Below, in pieces: positions 24,000 through 34,747 of a stretch of 64,000 bases of DNA. The notes beneath the pieces were generated by a model, which searched no databases, was not told where the DNA came from, and saw nothing but the letters and a program-made list of their open reading frames with translations. Position 1 is the first letter of the stretch. The number at the start of each line of letters is the position of its first letter. The DNA comes from Heloderma charlesbogerti. Taxonomy: Eukaryota > Chordata > Lepidosauria > Squamata > Helodermatidae. The DNA lies in the NCBI GenBank assembly GCA_026122225.1, contig JANEZZ010000728.1, positions 2,108,001 through 2,172,000 on the forward strand. Reading direction: 5' to 3'. Both the position numbers and the translations under genes were made by a program.

Positions 24000-24437
24000 G
24001 TTCTCACATAATGGCCATTTCTGGGTTGTTTAACCTAAGAATTGCTAATATCTAGCAGGAGCAAGAAAGCTCACTGCTTCCCGCACACACGTGGCTTCTG
24101 CTTTCAATTATTCTTTCAATTCAATAATTATTCAATTATTTGAATTCAGTTGTTATTGTGACGTTTGAACCTGGAAACTCTGGGTTGTTTACAGGTTAAA
24201 CAATGAAGTTAATCCAACCACAAACCACGGGTTAAGTCTGGATTGTTTAATCCTAAACAACTCAAGAGTTTTTGGATTTGGACATCACAATAACAGCCCA
24301 AGAGCAGGCATTCCTGTATTGTTAATTTAAAGCAGAAGCAACAAGCGCATAGGAGGCAGTGCACTTGCTTGCTGCTGCTCAGCCCTGACAAGCCATAGTT
24401 TAAACAACCCATGGGTTGTCATTACATGTGAACTGGG
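24000..24437. repeat. Long palindromic repeat, family P
   Basis: Second copy of the 11393-11780 repeat: shares GTTGTTATTGTGACGT, GAACCTGGAAACTCTGGGTT, GGACATCACAATAACA and AACCCATGGGTTGTC in the same palindromic arrangement. Confidence 0.7.
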
Positions 24438-24511
24438 TCATTGTGTTACGATCAGTATTAATATTAGGTGGATAACATTATTTGATTCTGATTTTGTCAC
24501 CTGCAATTATT

Positions 24512-24537
24512 TTATATATATATATATATATATATAT
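24512..24537. repeat. (TA)n microsatellite
   Basis: Uninterrupted TA dinucleotides for about 26 bp. Confidence 0.9.
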
Positions 24538-25813
24538 TCTTAAGTTCTTCAATTGTCTTGAATTTGTAAAGAAAATGAAATCATTTCCGCTATGTTTCAA
24601 AAAATGTAAAATTTTGAAAAAACTGTTTTTAAAAAACCAAATGCATCCTTCCAAGTGCCAATCAAGATTGAGAGTTAATTCCTTGTCGTCAGTATTATAC
24701 ACTGAACGTTAACATTCCTCACAAAACACTAGACATGTTCCTGGTCTACTTCTTCTGGAGTCACTTAGCAGTGAAGCATCCTGGGGTTGCATCTGCCAGA
24801 CCTAAAAATGCTATACATTGTAGGCAATTCCTAGCCTGCTTCTGCCATGTACTGTGTGGGTCCAATAACCCAATTTGTTCTGCCTAGTCAAGGCGTGAAG
24901 ATGGATGGAGCCCAGCAACACAAAACTGAGGAGGCAAATTAACCCTTTACCCAATACATTCCATTCTTCCAATATCACATCCCCTCCAAAGTTCAATCAC
25001 AACTGTGCCTATGCCATGAAATCTTGAACTGTGATGGCATCCACTTCTCATGTTCCCTCTTCTGACTTACACATTATTTCACCTTTGGGCTGTCACATAT
25101 CCCAAGCATGATCACATTGCAGTTGGGGAAGAGAACAGATATTTATCCAATGCTTACCCAGTCCCACAGTTTGCAATGGCCACACATTCATTCACATGAG
25201 GAATCCCCACCTGCTCACATTGGGAGAGATAATGCCCAAAGCCCACAAATACATTTGTGCTTCATTTTAGAAATCGCCACACTTCCTCCCACTTTCAGCA
25301 TTTCCCACGTAGTGCAATACCACTAGACAGTGTAGAAAGCTGCCATCTGGAGAAACACCCATGTTTTCCAAGAAGGCCCGTTACTGAAGAACTCCTTCTC
25401 ATTTCCATGTAAAAAAAAGGGGGGGGGGTACTGTGTCAGAACACTTCACTCCACAACAGACCAATTCCAAGATCTGAAATTATGTCTGAAAATCATCATC
25501 AGAAGCAAGCAGTGCGTGCACAAGACTTAGTGTTATCAGTTGTTTTTAACAACCTGGAGATGTATTTCATACCATAAAACCGCCCATTAAAAGTATTTCG
25601 AAAATGCCTGGACCTCGTGTTGTCTGGGTAGAACCCCTCCCCCCCCCCCGCATTACACAACATTACACAAGGGCCTCTCCATCAGGCAGTCTCTAATCCG
25701 CTTCCTAGGCAAGAACAGGGATGCAAGAATCCAACTTGGTCTGTTATTCCTTTGTGAGCCAAACACGGCCCGCACGCACGCCATGTCGCAGCTATGTCAG
25801 TATCAGAGAGTTT
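24538..25813. other. Unique intronic DNA, nothing seen
   Basis: AT-rich to average composition; a poly-C run at 25637-25649. No coding or repeat structure that I can support. Confidence 0.4.
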
Positions 25814-25909
25814 TAGGCTACAATCCTCTACCCATTTACTTGGAAGTAAGACCCAACTGAATTCAGTAAGCTTTACTTCTGAGTAGACATGGATAGGATT
25901 GTACTGCTA
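25814..25909. mobile_element. MITE family 3, about 95 bp
   Basis: ACAATCCTCTACCCATTTAC ... AGTAGACATGGATAGGATTG with inverted halves (TTACTTGGAAGTAAG / CTTTACTTCTGAGTAG). Same family as 56352-56442, with weaker matches near 13335, 27757, 31372, 32508 and 43255. Confidence 0.65.
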
Positions 25910-25959
25910 ATGCCATTTTGATGCTTGCTGCCTACTGGCCTTTGGCTAACACAAGGAAA

Positions 25960-27425
25960 TCCTTAAGAACACGGGGGCGAGGCAGGCGAGCACTCACCGA
26001 GTTCGAGGGCCTGGTTGTACTTCTCGAGAGCAGCCGCCAGCTCCTGCCTCTCCCACAGGGTGTCCCCTTCGACGCACAGCCGGCGCGCCCTGCTCTCGGC
26101 CGGGAACCATTTCTCCAGCAGGCTGCCCAGGACCACGTTAACGCGGAGACAGGCGGGGGGCTGTGCCGCCGGGCTGGCGACGGGGGCAGGACGCCGGGCG
26201 GCGCAGCGGACACACTCCCCGCCGCTGTTCTGGGCGCAGCGCTTGCAGTGGGTGTGCCCGCAGTGCAGAGTCACCGGCTCGTACAGCAGGCGCAAGCACA
26301 AAGGGCAGCCCAGCGGCTCTGGAGGGCGGCAGTAGGTGGGGTCCCCCAGCGGGTCAGCTCCCTCCGGAGAGCCCCCGGCGCCGCCTCCCTCTCCGCCAGA
26401 CCCCTGCCAGGGGGGCAGCCGCAGCTCTTTGTCGCGGATGATTAGGGCGAAGCCCTCGGCCAGCTCGCGCAGCTCCTCGGGCCGCAGCCGGGCCAACCTG
26501 GCGGCGGCGCTGTACGAATCCAGAGCCTCGGCGAGGCGCCCCGCGCGAGCCAGCGCGTCCCCTTGGCGAAGGCAAAGGCCCCGCTCGGGCTGCGGCAGCT
26601 CGGCCAGCTGCGAGCTCAGGATCTCCGCCGCCAGCGCGAACTGCCCGCCTCGGAAAGCCTCCTCGGCCACTTGCAGCATCTCCGGGCAGGGGCCGCCGCC
26701 GCCGCCGCCCGACGAGGCCTGGGGGTGGGCGCGCTGCTGCGCCTGTTGCCCGATGGCGGGCCCCAGCTCCATTTTCGCTGGGAGACGGGCTTAGGTGGGT
26801 GTGGTGGCGGTGGGCGCCGCGGCCGCTACTGCTCCATGGTCGAGCTCCGTCTCTCCGTGGGCAGGCGGAGGAGGAGGAAGGGGGGGACACCCCAGCAGCC
26901 TTACATCGCCCCCATCCTCAGCCTGCGCGCCGCCAGGGCTCGGACCCCGTTCCGAGCGGGGCTTGCGCGAGCCCGCAGCGCGGCCACCTCTCTCTCGGGC
27001 GTCCCCGGAGAAGACAGCGTCGGGGTCAGTGGGAGGGGAACGGGGCGGCGCTCGCTCGGTCGCTCCCCTCCTGCAGCGAGCAGGCGGCGGAGGCTATTCT
27101 GGGCTCGGGCGCTTACGCAACGCCAAGCAGTTGTATAACTCATTCTCCCCGGCTGAGGGCAGCACCGCCCTCCTGAGCCCGCCCAGTCCCCGGCCTGGTG
27201 AGCGGAGCGCACATGCCCGCAGCCCGCCGCTCCGCCCGCCGCGCACGTGTGTGGCCGGAGAGGGGTCGGCCGGCGGTTTAGACGCTTCCTCGCAGGCAGG
27301 CAGGCGGGCGGGCGGGCAGGCAAGCGGGGTGGGCGCATGGACGGAAGGAGGCAAGCGCCATCGCGCCGGTTCCTTTTTCTTCCGTCTCCATCCTGGCTGT
27401 GCTTGCTTCACCCGAAAAGGCTCAG
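25960..27425. promoter_or_regulatory. LONRF2: CpG island and probable LONRF2 promoter/5' UTR
   Basis: Dense in CG dinucleotides against AT-rich surroundings. It covers LONRF2 exon 1 and about 650 bp upstream. Visible sites upstream of the ATG: a palindromic E-box CACGTG at 27244-27249, TTACGCAA (C/EBP-like) at 27113-27120, and tandem GGCGGGCGGGCGGG (Sp-type GC boxes) around 27305-27318. There is no TATA box, as usual for CpG-island promoters. The start site cannot be placed. No divergent gene is recognised on the plus strand. Confidence 0.75.
25998..26772 (-). CDS. LONRF2: LON peptidase N-terminal domain and RING finger protein 2, coding exon 1
   Basis: First coding exon of a RING/TPR/LON protein, presumably an E3 ubiquitin ligase. 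ATG at 26770-26772; 258 codons plus one base, then a consensus donor GTGAGTG starting at 25997 (phase 1). After a glycine-rich start, residues about 31-95 form TPR-like helices (AEEAFRGGQFALAAEIL; RGLCLRQGDALARAGRLAEA). A RING follows at about residues 154-192: C-x2-C-x11-C-x-H-x2-C-x2-C-x7-C-x2-C (CPLC, CGHTHCKRC, CVRC). The exon ends in another TPR helix (ALEKYNQALEL). The sequence resembles LONRF2 more than LONRF1 or LONRF3, and CHST10 lies next door as in human. Very GC-rich. The later exons with RING 2 and the LON domain are outside the window. Confidence 0.9.
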
Positions 27426-27429
27426 CGTG

Positions 27430-28882
27430 GTATTGCGCAGAGTTGGGTGGGTTTTATTTATTTGTAAAAGATAAATAGGGCGAACTGTGATGATATAACG
27501 CTCATTTCTATAAAGATGCAATCCGATCCAAATACGCGGTAATTTGTTAGGTAAAATTCCACGGACCTTGTGTGCGCGTTTGGGTTTGTTTGTTTGTTTT
27601 AAACAAGAACTTCATTTACAAGTGGAGGCCTTTAAAAAAAGTTTAAGATAAGTTTTGGGAGGAAACATGCTAATCCAAATTCGTTCCTCCTTCTCTCTGG
27701 CTGTTGGGGCAGCTATATAGCTTCCAAGTACGGCGGAACGTAATTTCAACAGTATTAGTTACTGCGCAGACCTATACAGGTCTAATCATAAGTAAGATCT
27801 GTTTAGTTCACTAAGTACCTTACTTAAAGGTACGTGGATATAGGTTTGCACCATAAGCTATTTTTCTCATTACCAGCTTTATAAACTAAGACACGATTAG
27901 TTCATCTACACACGATCACACACCCTAGACCACTTTCCTTTTTAATCAACATTATAAACAGAAGCCATTAATCCATCTTTTCTTATAACCTGCACTAAAT
28001 ACCATGTATTTTAAACCAGTTTTTCAAAATTAGAAGGGGCAGTGTAAATGGCTGGGCACATACCTCCTTCAGCCTTAAAATGGCATCAGTTCTGTCATGC
28101 AGCTCAGGGCTGGCCCAAGACATGTTTCTGCCTAAAGTGAAGAATAAACTGGCAGCCTTAATTTGAAATCAGCTATAGTTGAATCTTCAACACTGGTGAT
28201 GGGACAGTGCCCTCCACCACACCCGAGGTCAGCAAGGTAGCCTAGGCTAGGTGCAGGGCAGGCTGTGGAGCATCCATAATGCTCTCCAACACCTTACAGC
28301 TGTTTCCCCAGCATCTGCCAGCTCACTTTGCCCAATGGTAGGGCAGGCCCTGACACTGCTTCTCTCCCCTACATCAGTTTAGGGAAGTGACCATCTATGG
28401 GAGCGGCCACCACACTGCTAAAATGAGAACTAGCCTTCAGGCGAAGCACTATTGCCAAAGCAGACAGCTTCTTTAGCTTCCTTTTGCTAAGGAGCCTGCA
28501 GCCACTGACGTTCTAGAGAGTACCACCAGAAGAAATGGGGGTGAGGGAGAGACTGCAACAAAGGAGTGGAGGGCTGGGAGCCAGAAGCTCTGGGCTGCAT
28601 GTGACACACCCACATTTCAGTTGGCTCCTTCCTGCCAAATTGCAGAAATGACTAACTTCACAGTGTAATCATTGATGGGATTTTATTCTTGTTTTTTACA
28701 CACACAGTTGTTTTGTTGTAACATCTGGGCATGAGGGTTATTGAATACAGTTGACAGTTTGGGCTCCTGTGTAATTTTTCAGCAATTCTGTGAACTCAAC
28801 TTTGAAACAACCCGGAAACTGTGCTTTAGACTCTTGCTGGTAATTTAATGTGGCATCTACATGCGATTGGGTGGCTGATGAT
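27430..28882. other. Intergenic DNA, nothing clear
   Basis: A degenerate family-3 MITE match at about 27757-27857; otherwise unique sequence without recognisable features. Confidence 0.4.
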
Positions 28883-28884
28883 TT

Positions 28885-29306
28885 TGAGAGCAATCCTTTG
28901 CCCCCTAGACAGCGTCTGGGGGGATGTAGGATTGTTTGGTTTCTGGGATCTGAGGTCAGAACCAGGGCTCCCTTTCCTCGCCTCCTCGGAGCCCAGAAAC
29001 GGTGCTCCCCTCCCTCTTGGAGTCAGCGCTGTTCTCTCTGCACTGGCTATATCTCCATGCTCAGGAACGGAACAGGGAAAAGGGAGAGGGGACTGTGGAA
29101 GTTGTTTTGCACAGCTTCCAGTTGGGTCCCCAGGCCCCTTCCCTTCCTCCTTGAAGCTGTGCCTAGACAGGTGAAATTGCCCATCTAGGCAAAAATGCAG
29201 GGTGGCCCGAGCACAAAGGAGAGGATCCTGTACTCCAGTCGCCCTGCATAGGATAGTCAGCAGCCTCTGATTTCGGAGGCTGGCAACTATCCATATAGTT
29301 ATGCCC
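28885..29306. mobile_element. MITE family 2 copy
   Basis: Begins AGCAATCCTTTGCCCC and ends near TTATGCCC, followed by TTA. The interior shares AATGCAGGGTGGC and the 'TGATTTCGGAGGCTGG' segment with the copies at 4091 and 51631. It abuts the family-1 MITE that starts at 29310. Confidence 0.6.
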
Positions 29307-29309
29307 TTA

Positions 29310-29426
29310 GGGTGCAATCCTATGCATGTTTGGACAGAAAAAAGTCCTACAACTCCTAGCATTCCCCAACCAGCCATGGTGGCTGGGGAATGCTGGGAAT
29401 TGTGGGACTTTTTTCTGTCTAAACAT
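29310..29426. mobile_element. Palindromic MITE family 1, left part (split by L2)
   Basis: GGGTGCAATCCTATGCATG... through the palindrome to CTGTCTAAACAT; the last 15-20 bp of the element resume at 31354 (GCATAGGAGTGCACC). AACAT (29422-29426) is repeated at 31349-31353 as the target duplication of the L2. Confidence 0.8.
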
Positions 29427-29979
29427 TATTTATTTATTTATTAAATTTATTAATCGCCCATCTGGCTGGTCACCCAGCCACTCTGGGTGATGTATAGCAT
29501 ATAATAAAACAGTTTAAAACAATAAAATTCTACAATAAAAACATTTTCTAAAATACCCTAACCCACCCCAAATGCCTGCCTGAACAACCACGTTTTTAAT
29601 GCACGGCGGAAGCTCATTAAAGAGGGGGCATGGCGGAGTTCCCTAGGGAGGGAGTTCCACAGAGTGGGGACCACCACAGAAAAGGCCCTCTCCCTCGTCC
29701 CCAGCAGTCTAGCTGTCCTGGCTGGTGGAACAGAGAGAAGGCCATCCGAGGCTGATCTTGTTAAGCAGCCTGTCTGGTGTTCTGGAGGCGCTCCTTAAGA
29801 TAGGCTGGGCCAGAACCATATAGGGTTTTAAAGGTCAAAACCAACACCTTGAATTTGGCCCGGAAAACAACTGGTAACCAGTGCAACGCCTTCAGCACTG
29901 GGGTGATGTGATCTCGCCAGCGGCTGCCTTTAATCAGGCAAGCCGCCGCGCTCTGTACCGAACCGTCTTCAAGGGTAAC
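29427..29979 (-). mobile_element. L2 LINE, 3' part (split by solo LTR)
   Basis: (TTTA)n tail at 29427-29447, then the 3' UTR and RT-distal region of an L2 very like the plus-strand copy at 9735-11392. The frame is broken. Ends at the GTAAC (29975-29979) duplicated by the solo LTR insertion. Confidence 0.9.
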
Positions 29980-30532
29980 TGGCAGGAACGCCCTAGCTGC
30001 CTCTTGCAGTCCCCACCAATAGCCAACTCAGGACACAGATGACGAGGAATTCTTTCCAAGACTTTATTCCTTTATTACTTTGTGACTCTTTCAGAATACT
30101 AGTTGCTAGCGCCAAAGCAAGGAACAGCACTGGGGAAAGATAGCAGAGTAGCCTAAGCTCCAGGTAAGGCAGTTGGTCCCCATTTGAAGGAGAATCACAG
30201 GAAGACCCTGAACTTATGGGCTAGGGAGAGATCCTTCCTCTTTCCCTTGGGTCCTCGGGACGCGACCGTTGTTTGCGTGCCAAACGAGCGCTACGCCTCC
30301 TTTCCGCGCCGTCGATCTGTCATTGCTCCCTGCGTCTGCACCAAGCGTCCAGCAAGCCCCCCTCCAGCGCTCTCTCCCTGCCAGGGTCACTATCCCAGGA
30401 ATGCTAGCAGGAGGAATCTCTGCCAGCTGCTGTGCTTGTGAGAGATGAGTGAGCTCCTCTCCCACAGATTGCTGTTCCTCCTCAGAATCAAAACTGCTCT
30501 GGGGCTCTATTGGCTCAGTTTCCACCCTGACA
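29980..30532 (-). mobile_element. Solo LTR (family 'A/B'), 553 bp, inserted in L2
   Basis: Minus strand begins TGTCAGGGTGG and ends TTCCTGCCA; perfect 5-bp duplication GTAAC on both sides (29975-29979, 30533-30537). Two AATAAA polyadenylation hexamers lie near the 3' part (complement of 30063-30068 and 30071-30076), as in the R region of an LTR. Same family as 546-1088. No internal region is present. Confidence 0.92.
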
Positions 30533-30537
30533 GTAAC

Positions 30538-31348
30538 CCCACATAGAGCGCATTACAGTAGTCGAAACGAGAGGAGACCAGGGCATGTACTACCTCTGGG
30601 AGCAGATGGTCAGGAAGGAAGGGGCGCAGCCGCCGTATCAGATGGAGTTGATACAGCGCTGTCCGGCTCACAGCTGACACCTGAGCCTCCATGGACAGCT
30701 GGGAGTCCAAAATGACCCCCAGGCTGCGGACCTGGTCTTTCAAGGGTAGCCGTACCCCATTCAACACCAGGTCAACATCCCCCAGCCTCCTCTTGTCTCC
30801 CACCAAAAGTACCTCGGTCTTGTCAGGGTTCAGCTTATTACTCCCCGTCCAGCCACTCACCGTCTCCAGACGTTTGGACAGGGATTCTACGGCCAACCTT
30901 GGTGAAGATGAAGAACGAGAGGTAGAGCTGTGTGTCATCCGCATATTGATGACACTGCACCCCAAACCTCCTGATGATAGCCCCCAGCGGCTTCACATAG
31001 ATGTTAAATAGCATCGAAGAGAGGATGGAACCCTGTGGCACCCCACAAATGAGTGGCCACGGGTCCGAAACTTCCTCTCCCAGTGCTACCCTCTGGTACC
31101 TGCCAGAGAGGAAGGACCAGAACCACCGCAATACAGTGTCTCCAATGCCCAACCCCTCCAGGCGGTCCAGGAGGATACCGTGGTCAATGGTATCAAAAGC
31201 TGCTGAGAGGTCGAGGAGAACAAAGAAGGAGCATTCACCCCTATCCAGAGCCCTCCTCATATCATCCATCAAGGCAACCAAGGCCGTTTCTGTCCCATGC
31301 CCAAGCCTGAAGCCCGACTGAAATGGGTCTAGATAATTAGTTTCTTCC
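30538..31348 (-). mobile_element. L2 LINE, RT part
   Basis: Minus-strand frames contain RT motif A (LLDLSAAFDTIDHG), motif B (CGVPQGSILSSMLF), the YADD box near 30940, and LGVILDSQLSMEAQV downstream. One frameshift near 30925. 5'-truncated at 31348 (ETNYLDPFQSGF is the first conserved segment). Confidence 0.92.
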
Positions 31349-31353
31349 AACAT

Positions 31354-31369
31354 GCATAGGAGTGCACCT
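31354..31369. mobile_element. Palindromic MITE family 1, right end
   Basis: GCATAGGAGTGCACC, the displaced terminus of the element starting at 29310. Confidence 0.65.
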
Positions 31370-31757
31370 TTCTAGCGTAATCCTAGGCATGTATATTTAG
31401 AAGTATGCCCCACTGAGTTTCATCTACTCAAGCCAGTAAGCATGTTTAGGATTTCAGCTTTGTAGCATAATCTTGCGCATGTTTGTTCAGAAGCAAGTTC
31501 CATTGGGGCCTAGTTATTACCCAAAACAAGGTCTCAGTATAAAAAGTCTACTTGTGTTACATTAACCGAAAACAATAACAATATTTAAAAAACTAACTTC
31601 ATTATTTTAATCAAAAGATTATTTATACACACATACCATTAAACAGGCTAAAGCAAACTCTAGAATTGTTCAGATTTGGGGCTCACATTTAATAGACACG
31701 CCTATGATTGCACTGTTAGTCTTCTTTCCTGTCCTTTGCTAAGAATAGGTTACAGTA

Positions 31758-31890
31758 CCTTTCCCCAACCTGGTGCCCTCCAGATGTTTTGGACTGCAAC
31801 TCCCATCTTTGCCAGTTGGCCATGCTTGCTGGTGCTGAGGGAAGTTGTAGTCCAGAATATCTGGAAGGCACCAGGTTGGGGAAGCTTGAG
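31758..31890. mobile_element. hAT-like palindromic MITE
   Basis: CTTTCCCCAACCTGGTGCCC ... GGCACCAGGTTGGGGAAGC with inverted interior (CAACTCCCATC / GGAAGTTGTAGTCC). Perfect 8-bp duplication TTACAGTA (31750-31757, 31891-31898). Confidence 0.85.
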
Positions 31891-31899
31891 TTACAGTAT

Positions 31900-33080
31900 A
31901 ATAATCTCTAAGGAGTGCTGAACATGTATTTCCTGTATGGCAACCCCTTTTTTCTTAAGCCATTGGTTGCTTCTCCCCTCTTTCAGCATATGGAGTGTTT
32001 GTCTCAGTGACCACAAGCTGAACAAGCAATTTTGTTTGTCATTACAAACATGAGGATGTTGAGTGGTGACTCGCAAAATTACAGGTTATGTCTGTAGCAA
32101 ACAAGACATGATCGCTTCATCATAAACAGTGGGTTGCCCCATGGACATACAAAAAATGCCACCACAGGCAGAACTGTTGGCCACACTCCAGTTCTCTGAG
32201 GTGGGCTAATCAGATGAATAACAATTTGCTAGTAAGCCCTTTATTGCTAATTTGGGATTTGAGCCTTTATCTTCCAGGTCTAAAAACACCCTTTGTCTTT
32301 CTTGCTTTACTTACATGGGAAGTAAAAACACTGCAACCCATTCCCAGAGCGGGTTCTCCTACTGTCTTGCAAAAGCGAGCCTCTGATTCACAGAGTTGGG
32401 GAAGTGATAGGATTAGCGCTGGTCACCTCATTTCCTACTGTGCCATGGGCATAAAATTCCATACTGTAATTGTGCAAGTGTTTATAAGCACTGCCTGATC
32501 ACTATTGCTGCAATTCTACACACCTTTACTATGGAGTAAGCCAAACTGAACACAGTTGTACAACTTCCAAAACTGGATGCAATGGGACACCTTCCAAGTA
32601 AATATGCAGATGATTGTGCTGCATGTGGGTAAACTTTGAAATAAAAATCTGTCAGTCTAGCTTCAGTATATTTATCTTAAATCCAATTTTCATGTGCACA
32701 TAAATTAAGACGTATCATGTCTGGGGTGCTATACCATTTCAGACAATGGGATGGGAACTGCATGTCTTAATTTTTTCAAAAAAACCTCTTCACACATAGA
32801 AAAATAGCCATATTAAGAGGATTAGGCTAGAAGTTTGTCAGGAATAACAAACTACCTTTCTATAAGCAAGAATATTTGGATTTGTGGGAATAACTGAAAA
32901 ATACGATCCTTTCCACTTGCAGTCTGAAAATATACAGTCCCAGGAACTCTTTATCAAGTTACTGGCCTAAATGTGGTGCAAACACTATATGATTTGACTT
33001 TGGTGTGAACAACAAGACTCTAGCTTTATGCCTCACCCAGTATGATACACATTGACTTGACAGTAAGCTTCACTGGCTTC
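31900..33080. other. Intergenic DNA, nothing clear
   Basis: A degenerate family-3 MITE at about 32508-32620; the rest is unique AT-rich DNA. Confidence 0.4.
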
Positions 33081-33088
33081 AGCTGAAC

Positions 33089-33228
33089 CAGGGGTAGGTA
33101 ACATGTGGCCCTCCAGATATTGTTGGACTACAACTCACATCATTCCTCACCATTGGCTATGCTGGCTTAGGGCTGGTGGTAGTTGCAGTCCAACAATATC
33201 CGGAGGGCTACACATGTTCCCATCACTG
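33089..33228. mobile_element. hAT-like palindromic MITE, 140 bp
   Basis: CAGGGGTAGGTAACATGTGG ... CACATGTTCCCATCACTG; 8-bp duplication AGCTGAAC / AGCTAAAC (33081-33088, 33229-33236, one mismatch). Confidence 0.85.
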
Positions 33229-33236
33229 AGCTAAAC

Positions 33237-34034
33237 ACATATCCGTATGCTTACGATTGTGGCCTTTGGCAATCTAAGGCAAAAAGATCACTGTGGGTTC
33301 TTGTCTGCTATAAGCATAGGATACATGGATCTGCTATAATCTCTGCATGAGTGAAATCATGGCCCTGTAGAAGTAACTGACTTTGGGTTAGGACTTCAGG
33401 GATCCTATTAAAAAAAAAGCTCTTTGTCTCTCCTTCCCACCATACCCGTTATTGTATTTTTTAGCATGGAGGTGAGAGCAGAATAGTATCTTAGATGGAA
33501 TGTGGGTTTTCTCTGGTGTAATAAAATAGCATCCTCAGGTTCCCTTTTTATAAAAGTTATTTTTTTCCAGTCAAAGCATGCGCTATTTTTATAGTTTTTA
33601 GTTATTTATACACATATGTAGTGTCGGTGTGAAGATAGCACATGTGAATTTTTAAAATATTTACACTGATATAACCCTACTGAGGTTTGATCAAAGAGAT
33701 ACAGCAGCTAGTCTAAGCCAGAGGGAAATACTTCCTTATATCTCAGTATAACAGTCAGTAGCCTTATATACACAACCATTTTCAGACACTAGTTGTAATA
33801 CTGCTGTTATTCCACCAGTATTTTTCTTTTCTTTTTACTTCTGTTGATACATACCACCAACCACTATATTTATTAGAAGTAGTTAAAACTACTAGAATGC
33901 ATATCAACGCATATTTGTGACTTTAGCTGTTCTTATACTGCATAGTAATGTGTGCTACCAAATCATGTAATGTATTTTCTCTTGTATGTAAGCACTCCAT
34001 TAATACATATGAGTACAAAATTGACCAGTAGATG
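33237..34034. other. Intergenic DNA, nothing seen
   Basis: AT-rich unique sequence. Confidence 0.4.
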
Positions 34035-34041
34035 TTATGAC

Positions 34042-34206
34042 AGGCAGAAACGTGTGCCTGATCTTATCTGATCTCGGAAGCTAAGCAGGGTCAGCTCTGG
34101 TTAGTAGTACTTGGATGGGGAACTGCCTGGGGATCAGGCTTCCTGCATTGAGCAGGGGGTTGGACTTGATGGTCTTGTAGGTCCCTTCCAACCCTATGAT
34201 CTATGA
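34042..34206 (+). mobile_element. 5S-rRNA/CR1 chimeric SINE, 165 bp
   Basis: Bases 34055-34132 match 5S rRNA from its upstream part (CCTGATCTTATCTGATCTCG) through the A box (AAGCTAAGCAGGGTC), intermediate element and C box (TTAGTAGTACTTGGATGGGG, with three extra bases). The 3' 70 bp match the 3' terminus of CR1 LINEs (GCAGGGGGTTGGACTTGATG, AGGTCCCTTCCAACCC, then TATGATCTATGATT). A 7-bp duplication TTATGAC flanks the whole (34035-34041, 34207-34213). The head gives an internal Pol III promoter and the tail would be bound by CR1 reverse transcriptase. It is therefore a SINE and not a 5S gene. Confidence 0.85.
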
Positions 34207-34213
34207 TTATGAC

Positions 34214-34739
34214 TTTGTTTTAATAAGAGTTATTTGCTGGGGACATCTAGTGGTGGATCAAAATATTCTTGGGGGAAAATAGCTTGTCAATTTGGGATGT
34301 AAATCTTTGGAAATATATTAGTTCCATTAGCTGTTTATAAAAAGAGTAATATTGTAATTATAATTTCTACCCAATAGTATCGTGCATTTCAATAATAGTT
34401 GCAACTGAGGAGTACGGAATAGTATTTCAGAATTTATTCCTTGAGCATGTATAATTTTCATCTCCATTTTCAAATTGGTGAAGTGGCCAATGTCTGCAAA
34501 AAGGATTCCTTCCAACATATTTTGGGCTACTCTGTTTTATGGACTGATTATGTTAGGCTGCAAGAGCTATGACAGGACCTTAGTCAAGTCTCCCTAGCCG
34601 ATTAGTCACCATGACCAATTCAAAGACCTTTTCTGCTTGTTAAGGTAGCTTCCTGACTCTTTTCAGTTGTTCTCTTGTATATTCTTGGTTGGCTAGTGGG
34701 AGGCAAGGGCTTGCCACTCAGACTGCATTCGGACATATG
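34214..34739. other. Intergenic DNA, nothing seen
   Basis: No feature supported. Confidence 0.4.
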
Positions 34740-34747
34740 GTTTAGTG

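Larger units (their letters stand above)
1..25997 (-). other. LONRF2: LONRF2 intron 1 (inferred, runs past the window start)
   Basis: The exon 1 donor is at 25997. I looked on the minus strand below it for the next LONRF2 coding segments (further TPRs, second RING, LON domain) and found none. The first intron therefore appears to be at least 26 kb long and is filled with the repeats listed. Short exons could be missed by eye. Confidence 0.55.

Noticed and set aside
26163..27478. Several long plus- and minus-strand open frames in the CpG island
   Set aside because: Stops are rare by chance in very GC-rich DNA; the frames overlap LONRF2 exon 1 on the other strand or its 5' UTR and have low-complexity Arg/Gly/Pro composition.
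34055..34132. 5S rRNA gene
   Set aside because: Only part of 5S is present, with an insertion in the C box, and it runs into a CR1 tail with its own target duplication; it is a SINE.
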